17,974 bases of DNA from RGIG464 sp045643185 (lineage in GTDB: Bacteria; Myxococcota_A; Bradymonadia; UBA4248). Positions 13,219-17,974 of the stretch are shown one piece after another. How positions within the stretch are numbered: the stretch's first letter is position 1; every line of letters begins with the position of its first letter. The stretch spans positions 1-17,974 of the forward strand of contig JAZUKH010000102.1 of assembly GCA_045643185.1 (NCBI GenBank), in the 5' to 3' direction. A model generated the notes under the pieces. That model made no database searches. It was not told where the DNA came from and worked only from the letters and a program-made list of their open reading frames with translations. Made by a program: the position numbers and the translations under genes.

Positions 13219-14523
13219 ATGAATCATATATTTTTGCCCCTAACGGCACTCTGCCTGCTTTTGCCCGCATTCGCCACGGCTCAGGATACACAACCTGGAT
13301 CGACCCCAGCGAACGCCGAAATCATCGTCAACGTTGCGGCGAACCGCATGGCTCTCGCCCTCGCCCCCGTCTCGACGAACACACCATCCGAAATCTCAAA
13401 AGGCATCGACACAATGCTCGACCATACGCTCAGACTCTCGGGCCTGTTCGACATCGTGCCTCAAGGCTCGTTCATGCCTGCCGTCGTGGGCGAAAAGTTC
13501 AATAACACCAACTATGACATGTGGTACGCTTCGGGCGCACAGGTGCTCATCAAAAGCGAACTGACCCAAGCTAACGGCATGCCGAAGCTCAAACTCGCCC
13601 TCTTCGACGTTTCTGGAAACAAGCCCATAGAACTCTCATACGTCGATCCCGGCATGAAAGGCAATGACTATGCCCCCGCCGTTTACGCCTTCGTCAACGC
13701 CGTCATGAAATATTTCACCGGAGAAGACGGTTTCATGGGCCAATCCCTCATCGCCCTCTCACGCGCCGGTAAAGGCCAACCATCCCGCGCCGTCACAATG
13801 ACCACCGACGGGCAAAATGTCGCAAACGTCGTCAAACACAGCGCGATCCAGATGCTCCCCGCATGGGGGCCCGGCGGCGGCGTCCTGCTCACCAGCTACA
13901 AGTCCGGCACACCAGACCTATATCTCTCACAGGGCGGCGTTCTGCGCATCATTTCGGCCGAACGCGGCATGAATTCCGGCGCCAATTACTGCGCGGGTAA
14001 CGGACGAATCGCACTCACACTCTCAAAAGACGGCAACGCCGAAATCTACACCGTCGATGCCAACGGCAAAAATCCACAACGACTCACAAACAGCTCGGCC
14101 ATCGACACGTCCCCAAGCTGGAGCCCCGACTGCAGCCGAATCGCTTTCGTCTCCGACCGCGGCGGAAATCCACAGATCTACATCATGAACGCCGATGGCT
14201 CCGGCGTCTCGCGCCTCACCACCATCGGAAACTACAATACAAACCCCGATTGGAGCAAAAACGACGTCATCGCCTTCAGCGCACGCGACGAAACACACGC
14301 CCTCGATATCTACACCATCCGAACCGATGGAACCGATCTCATGCGCATCACACAACAACAAGGCAAAAACGACAAACCCTCATGGAGCCCCGATGGACGG
14401 TACATCGCCTTCAGCTCCACACGCGATGGCGGAAGCCGAATCTATATCTCCACCGCCGATGGAAAAACACAGGTCGCGGCAACCACCTCAGGTTGGTACG
14501 AAAATCCCGTTTGGGGACACTGA
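13219..14523 (+). CDS. tolB: TolB-like periplasmic beta-propeller protein, first copy
   Basis: TolB is the periplasmic member of the Tol-Pal system, which constricts the outer membrane at division and keeps the envelope intact; it binds Pal. The 434-residue protein has a Sec signal peptide (cut after about residue 21, FATAQD), a TolB N-terminal domain (about 33-190; SGLFDIVPQGSF, YASGAQVLIKSEL) and a six-bladed propeller with repeats SPSWSPDCSRIAFVSDRGGN, IYIMNADGSGVSRLT and KPSWSPDGRYIAFSSTRDGG. Length is normal for TolB (about 430). GGAGG at 13206-13210 is well placed. A second tolB lies beyond pal. Usual partners tolQ, tolR and tolA are not in the window. Which copy is the main TolB cannot be decided from sequence alone. 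Confidence 0.92.
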   Translation: MNHIFLPLTALCLLLPAFATAQDTQPGSTPANAEIIVNVAANRMALALAPVSTNTPSEISKGIDTMLDHTLRLSGLFDIVPQGSFMPAVVGEKFNNTNYDMWYASGAQVLIKSELTQANGMPKLKLALFDVSGNKPIELSYVDPGMKGNDYAPAVYAFVNAVMKYFTGEDGFMGQSLIALSRAGKGQPSRAVTMTTDGQNVANVVKHSAIQMLPAWGPGGGVLLTSYKSGTPDLYLSQGGVLRIISAERGMNSGANYCAGNGRIALTLSKDGNAEIYTVDANGKNPQRLTNSSAIDTSPSWSPDCSRIAFVSDRGGNPQIYIMNADGSGVSRLTTIGNYNTNPDWSKNDVIAFSARDETHALDIYTIRTDGTDLMRITQQQGKNDKPSWSPDGRYIAFSSTRDGGSRIYISTADGKTQVAATTSGWYENPVWGH

Positions 14524-14589
14524 TCTCAACTTCGTCGATCCATCACGACGCCGATTCCATTCAAATTCATTTGGTTTTGTTTTTTGGGG

Positions 14590-14625
14590 GCATGCCTATT
14601 GCCGCGATGCGGCAATACGGCATGC
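14590..14625 (+). repeat. Tandem hairpin 1 between tolB and pal
   Basis: Outer stem GCATGCC/GGCATGC (14590-14596 with 14619-14625), inner stem TATTGCCGC/GCGGCAATA (14597-14605 with 14609-14617), loop GAT, and one bulged C (14618). The inner stem and the bulge are repeated exactly in hairpin 2. Confidence 0.8.
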
Positions 14626-14626
14626 T

Positions 14627-14664
14627 CACGGCGCTATTGCCGCTTAGCGGCAATACGCGCCGTG
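14627..14664 (+). repeat. Tandem hairpin 2 between tolB and pal
   Basis: Outer stem CACGGCGC/GCGCCGTG (14627-14634 with 14657-14664), inner stem TATTGCCGC/GCGGCAATA (14635-14643 with 14647-14655), loop TTA, and a bulged C (14656) at the same place as in hairpin 1. It ends 42 bases before the pal start. No T-tract follows. Confidence 0.8.
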
Positions 14665-14706
14665 CTCCATCACCTACTTTATTTCGTTATGACCAGGGTT
14701 ATTTCT

Positions 14707-15405
14707 ATGAAAAAGTTACTCACCGCGTTGGCACTCGGAATGATGTTGAGCGCCTGTGCTTCCACGCCTAATGCTGATGACGTCATCAATGAAGCACTTG
14801 CCGCCATGAACGACGCTGAATCCGCGTCAGAATGCGCCACACTCACCTACGAACAGGCCAAAAAAGCCCTCGCTGAAGCCCAACAAGCCGCCGAAAACGG
14901 CGACCAGGAAACCGCACGCTCTAAAGCAAGACTCGCTCAAACGCTCGCAAAACAAGCGAAAGACGAGGCTGAACTCAATGCTGAAGAATGCCAGAAACGC
15001 TTGCAGCAACAGCTTGAGATCGCTCAAAAACTCGACAACGTCGTCTCCGATGAAGACGATGTCATCAATTCAGACAGCAATTTCGAAGTCGTCTACTTCG
15101 ATTTTGACGAAGCGACGCTCTCGTCGGCTGCCGTCGATGCCATCATGAAGAATGTTACGATGCTTAAAGCCTCACCGCTCATGAACGTCCAGTTGGCTGC
15201 ACATACCGACGAACGTGGCACCACCGAATACAACCTCGCGCTTTCACAAAAACGTGGTGAGACCGTCAAAAGCTATGTCACGACTATGGGCATTGCCGCA
15301 GAACGTCTCGAAGTCGTCCCCTATGGTAAAGAAAAACCCGTCGCATTCGGTTCCCGTGAACAGGACTATGCTCTCAATCGTCGCGTCGAATTCATTGGGA
15401 AGTAA
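14707..15405 (+). CDS. pal: Peptidoglycan-associated lipoprotein Pal with extra helical domain
   Basis: Pal anchors the outer membrane to peptidoglycan. The 232-residue precursor has a lipobox LSAC with Cys17 as lipidation site. Residues 22-112 form an Ala/Glu/Gln-rich helical segment of the DUF4398 kind (AKKALAEAQQAAENGDQETA, then SKARLAQTLAKQAKDEAEL), not found in typical Pal of about 170 residues. The OmpA-like domain (126-232) has VYFDFDEATL, the peptidoglycan-binding HTDERGTTEYNLALSQKRG (166-184, with Asp168 and Arg183) and the ending RRVEFIGK. AGGG at about 14695 lies eight bases before the ATG. The frame is open upstream across the hairpins, but the lipoprotein signal fixes the start. 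It sits between two tolB copies, with only nine bases before the second. Confidence 0.92.
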   Translation: MKKLLTALALGMMLSACASTPNADDVINEALAAMNDAESASECATLTYEQAKKALAEAQQAAENGDQETARSKARLAQTLAKQAKDEAELNAEECQKRLQQQLEIAQKLDNVVSDEDDVINSDSNFEVVYFDFDEATLSSAAVDAIMKNVTMLKASPLMNVQLAAHTDERGTTEYNLALSQKRGETVKSYVTTMGIAAERLEVVPYGKEKPVAFGSREQDYALNRRVEFIGK

Positions 15406-15414
15406 CGAATTTTG

Positions 15415-16908
15415 ATGAAGCATTGCCTCACGATTGCCGCGATTTTCGCCGTTTGGACGGCATCCACGCAACTGGTGGATGCCCAAACGCCGACGCCTGA
15501 TGACCAAACGACGGCCAAAGCAAACGACCAGGCCTCAAAAGACGCCATGCGTGCGCTCAAACAAGCTCAGTCGGCACCAGATACGCCCGAAAACCGAGGT
15601 GAGACAGCACAATCAGACCTGCAGGACAAGGGCGTTTCGCTCGGCATCGATCCACTCAGTCTGATCACCATCGCCCCAGGCGGACCGCCCGTCCGCATTC
15701 CGATCGCTGTACCCAACGCCACACGCCTCGGCAACAACGTCGATGCCACAAACCTAGCTCAGACGCTCGTCGACGTCATTCGCAACGACCTGAGCATGAG
15801 CGGGCTCTTCGAAGTCATGCCCGTCGAAACATACGCCCTCGTTGATACCACCAAGGAAGGCGTCACGCTCTCGACCATTCAGTTCGACGGATGGTATAAC
15901 GTCGGCGCGTCTATCCTCGTCAAAGCCCATTACACCGTTGACGACGGCGGAAGATCCGCAAAATTCACGTTCCATCTCTACAACGTCGACCTCGCCAACG
16001 AAGTGCCCATCGAGTTTGACGCCAAAAACGCCAACGAAAGCTCGATTCGTGCCACCGCACATGCTTACGTCAACGCACTCATCAAATATTACACCGGTGA
16101 AGAAGGCGTTTTTGGCTCAAGGATCCTCTACGCAGCTCAGGGAAAGAACAATTTTCGAACGATACAATCGTTCGAAACGGACGGTTATGGCATCTCAACC
16201 TACAAGGTTCCACCTGCCATCAACGTCATGCCCGAATGGGGACCCAACGGAAGTCTTCTCTACACTCAGCTTTCGACCAAATCTGACAACATCTATCGGT
16301 ACGACACAGACGGCACGCTAACGCAGCTCACAGACTTCGAAGGCTGGGCATCCGGCGCTGATTATTGCTCAAAGACCGGGAAGATCGCCTTCACGGGTGC
16401 CCGAGAGGGCAACGGCAACATTTATATTATGAATGCCGATGGCTCAGATGTCGTCCAACTTACGGATCTCGAAAACAACATTCAAACCTCCCCCTCGTTT
16501 AGCCCTGACTGCAGCCGAATCGCTTTCGTCAGCGACTATTCAGGAAAACCGCAGATCTACATCATCAACGTCGATGGAACCGGCATGCGACGACTTACCT
16601 GGGTCGGGAATTACAACACCACCCCAGACTGGTCGCCCAAAGGTGATTTGATCGCCTTCACCGCCCGCGACGAGCGAAACGTCTTTGATATCTTCACCAT
16701 CAACGTCAATACCGGCGAAGTGATGCGTCTCACACAGGATCAGGGTCACAACAAAGAGCCCTCCTGGAGTCCGGACGGCAGATACCTGGTGTTCGAATCC
16801 ACACGTGATGGCAAACAACCACGCTTATACCTCATGAACCAGGATGGCCGCTGGCAAACGCGCCTCTCAGCCACCCCCGGTTTGAAAACGCCAACCTGGC
16901 ACCGTTAA
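15415..16908 (+). CDS. tolB: TolB-like periplasmic beta-propeller protein, second copy
   Basis: This 497-residue paralogue of the tolB upstream has a Sec signal peptide (cut after about residue 23, VDAQ), then a low-complexity Gln/Ala/Asp/Thr-rich linker (about 24-70) absent from typical TolB. The TolB N-domain follows (about 75-215; IRNDLSMSGLFEVMPVETYA, YNVGASILVKAHY), and then the propeller (about 235-495) with SPSFSPDCSRIAFVSDYSGK, IYIINVDGTGMRRLT and EPSWSPDGRYLVFESTRDGK. It begins nine bases after pal; a TTG in frame directly before the ATG is less likely the start. There is no good Shine-Dalgarno sequence, which suggests coupling to pal. It shares several near-identical blade motifs with copy 1, so it is a tandem duplication that has diverged. 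Either copy could be the Pal partner. Confidence 0.92.
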   Translation: MKHCLTIAAIFAVWTASTQLVDAQTPTPDDQTTAKANDQASKDAMRALKQAQSAPDTPENRGETAQSDLQDKGVSLGIDPLSLITIAPGGPPVRIPIAVPNATRLGNNVDATNLAQTLVDVIRNDLSMSGLFEVMPVETYALVDTTKEGVTLSTIQFDGWYNVGASILVKAHYTVDDGGRSAKFTFHLYNVDLANEVPIEFDAKNANESSIRATAHAYVNALIKYYTGEEGVFGSRILYAAQGKNNFRTIQSFETDGYGISTYKVPPAINVMPEWGPNGSLLYTQLSTKSDNIYRYDTDGTLTQLTDFEGWASGADYCSKTGKIAFTGAREGNGNIYIMNADGSDVVQLTDLENNIQTSPSFSPDCSRIAFVSDYSGKPQIYIINVDGTGMRRLTWVGNYNTTPDWSPKGDLIAFTARDERNVFDIFTINVNTGEVMRLTQDQGHNKEPSWSPDGRYLVFESTRDGKQPRLYLMNQDGRWQTRLSATPGLKTPTWHR

Positions 16909-16911
16909 ACT

Positions 16912-17607
16912 ATGAAAACGATCTTAGCCTCACAAAATGCCCACAAGGCCGAAGAATTTGCCCACGCCGTCAACGGCGTTGAAGTGCAACCCGCCCCCTA
17001 CGGCATCGACGTCGACGAAAACGCCGACACCTTTATTGGCAACGCCCGTCTTAAAGCCCTGGCCTATGCACGCGCCTTCGGTCAAAACGCACTCGCCGAC
17101 GATTCTGGCCTGTGCGTCGACGCCTTAGGCGGCGCCCCAGGCATTCACAGTCAACGCTTTGCCATCCTTGAACCCGATGTTGACAACGATCCTGATCGCA
17201 CAGCCGCCAACAATCGCAAGCTCCTTCGCCAACTCGCCAATGTGCCTCCCGAAAAACGCACCGCTCACTTCACCTGTGCGCTCTGTCTCATCATCGTGGA
17301 TCGAGAAGACATTATGGCGATCTGTCGAAACGAAAAACTGCGAAGAGCCGCTCAATTCTACGATGCGACAGACAAACCCTGCCCATCGGAAGGCATCCAC
17401 ATTAGTTATGCCGAAATCTCACTCGAAGCGCATGCACCAGGCGTCATTTTGACCGAAAAAGCCGGTCACGAAGGCTTTGGGTACGATCCTCTCTTTTTCT
17501 GCCCCGAAACCCAGTGCACCTTCGCTCAGCTCACGCAGCAACAAAAGCTGCAGGTTTCTCACCGCGGCCGCGCCATCGCCGCGTTACGCATGCTGTTTGA
17601 ACCTTAA
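16912..17607 (+). CDS. rdgB: XTP/dITP (non-canonical purine NTP) diphosphatase
   Basis: This Ham1/RdgB-family enzyme hydrolyses dITP and XTP to monophosphates and so keeps deaminated purines out of DNA and RNA. The 231-residue protein shows the N-terminal ILASQNAHKAEEF (4-16), the catalytic ADDSGLCVDALGGAPGIHSQ (62-81, with catalytic Asp64), GFGYDPLFF (188-196) and SHRGRAIAAL (216-225). It is about 30 residues longer than usual; the extra sequence lies between the CALCLIIVD strand (122-130) and GFGYDP and is Cys/Arg/Glu-rich. The ATG is only three bases after the tolB stop and has no ribosome site of its own, so translational coupling is likely. A strong terminator follows, making this the last gene of the unit. 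Confidence 0.94.
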   Translation: MKTILASQNAHKAEEFAHAVNGVEVQPAPYGIDVDENADTFIGNARLKALAYARAFGQNALADDSGLCVDALGGAPGIHSQRFAILEPDVDNDPDRTAANNRKLLRQLANVPPEKRTAHFTCALCLIIVDREDIMAICRNEKLRRAAQFYDATDKPCPSEGIHISYAEISLEAHAPGVILTEKAGHEGFGYDPLFFCPETQCTFAQLTQQQKLQVSHRGRAIAALRMLFEP

Positions 17608-17617
17608 CACACCTCAA

Positions 17618-17650
17618 AACAAAGCCCGCCAATCTGGCGGGCTTTGTTGT
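17618..17650 (+). terminator. Intrinsic terminator after rdgB
   Basis: AACAAAGCCCGCC (17618-17630), loop AATCT and GGCGGGCTTTGTT (17636-17648) form a perfect 13-bp stem, and the 3' side is T-rich (TTTGTTGTTTG). Confidence 0.9.
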
Positions 17651-17672
17651 TTGTACATTACAAGAGAGCGCA

Positions 17673-17689
17673 TGAACGCAAAGCGTTCA
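17673..17689. repeat. Small hairpin between rdgB terminator and tandem repeat
   Basis: TGAACGC (17673-17679), loop AAA and GCGTTCA (17683-17689) form a 7-bp stem. The open frame that starts here runs across the tandem repeat and is unlikely to be coding. Confidence 0.45.
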
Positions 17690-17720
17690 AAGCGCGAGCA
17701 AAACAGTGAAGATGAAGTCA

Positions 17721-17974
17721 CCTCAATTTTAGGATGTCGGCGGCTGGAAGCCGCGCACCGGCAACGCCGGTGCATGCTTAACCGGGTCCGTCGAAGCCGA
17801 AGGCAAGACAGGCCCGGTTGACGCAGCCCCCGCCTCAATTTTAGGATGTCGGCGGCTGGAGGCCGCGCACCGGCAACGCCGGTGCTTGCATAACCGGGTC
17901 CGACGAAGCCGAAGGCAAGACGGGCCCGGTTGACGCAGCCCCCGCCTTAATTTTAGGATGTCGGCGGCTGGAAG
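17721..17974 (+). repeat. 112-bp tandem repeat, 2.3 copies, cut by the window edge
   Basis: Units begin at 17721, 17833 and 17945, exactly 112 bases apart; the third is cut off after 30 bases. Units 1 and 2 differ at five positions. Each unit holds three stem-loops: GCGGCT-GGA-AGCCGC (17740-17754), GCACCGGC-AAC-GCCGGTGC (17755-17773) and AACCGGG/CCCGGTT (17780-17786 with 17813-17819). The last encloses CGAAGCCGAAGGCAAG, the reverse complement of the core of the 40-nt repeat at 263-302. The period is not a multiple of three, so the array does not encode a repeat protein. Unit size and structure do not fit CRISPR. It probably continues beyond the edge. Confidence 0.88.

Noticed and set aside
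17477..17821. 114-codon frame overlapping the end of rdgB and the tandem repeat
   Set aside because: It overlaps rdgB in another frame and then reads a repeat with a period that is not a multiple of three, giving Arg-rich nonsense.
17721..17974. CRISPR array
   Set aside because: Units are 112 bases and nearly identical throughout, with no variable spacers and no cas genes.

Overview
The window is a dense, almost entirely plus-strand stretch of a moderately GC-rich Gram-negative chromosome. An outer membrane is implied by two TolB-like proteins, a Pal lipoprotein and type IV pilus genes. Several traits suggest the myxobacterial/deltaproteobacterial side of the tree (Myxococcota, perhaps Bradymonadia-like): a kinase-like protein with a membrane anchor, many TPR proteins, a secreted protein ending in a MYXO-CTERM-like tail, and a Cys-rich lipoprotein. 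This placement is inference from gene content, not from a phylogenetic marker. No tRNA, rRNA, CRISPR array or insertion sequence was seen.

Layout. 1-133: start of a minus-strand lipoprotein that runs off the left edge, with a good sigma70-like promoter. 134-770: AT-rich gap with two 40-nt hairpin repeats and a perfect 14-bp palindrome. 771-4646: a membrane-anchored pseudokinase, a J-like/TPR protein and a GAF-GGDEF diguanylate cyclase. 4741-7393: pilT and pilC, the retraction ATPase and platform protein of a type IV pilus. 7456-8081: promoter, structured leader, small zinc ribbon and ribosomal protein S18. 8302-9255: exported Cys-rich protein. 9340-10173: rsmA. 10269-10964: orphan OmpR-type response regulator. 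11078-11770: pentapeptide-repeat protein. 11838-13064: two-gene operon of an acidic disordered-tail protein and a TPR protein. 13219-17607: envelope cluster tolB / hairpin pair / pal / second tolB / rdgB. 17618-17974: terminator, then a 112-bp tandem repeat leaving the right edge.

How the genes work together. tolB-pal-tolB-rdgB is the clearest functional unit: the TolB propellers and Pal belong to the Tol-Pal envelope machine, and RdgB (nucleotide-pool cleaning) appears to be carried by translational coupling. PilT and PilC form the pilus motor part, with a c-di-GMP synthase just upstream. Strong intrinsic terminators after pilC, rpsR, the exported protein, the TPR gene and rdgB divide the window into short transcription units.

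The most unusual content is non-coding. (a) A family of 40-nt hairpins with a conserved core and differing but self-complementary arms occurs at the left edge and, in opposite orientation, inside the 112-bp tandem repeat at the right edge. (b) Two adjacent hairpins between tolB and pal share an identical inner stem and a bulged C but have different, still complementary, outer stems. (c) A probable three-way-junction RNA leader precedes the zinc ribbon-rpsR unit. No complete new enzymatic system was found.
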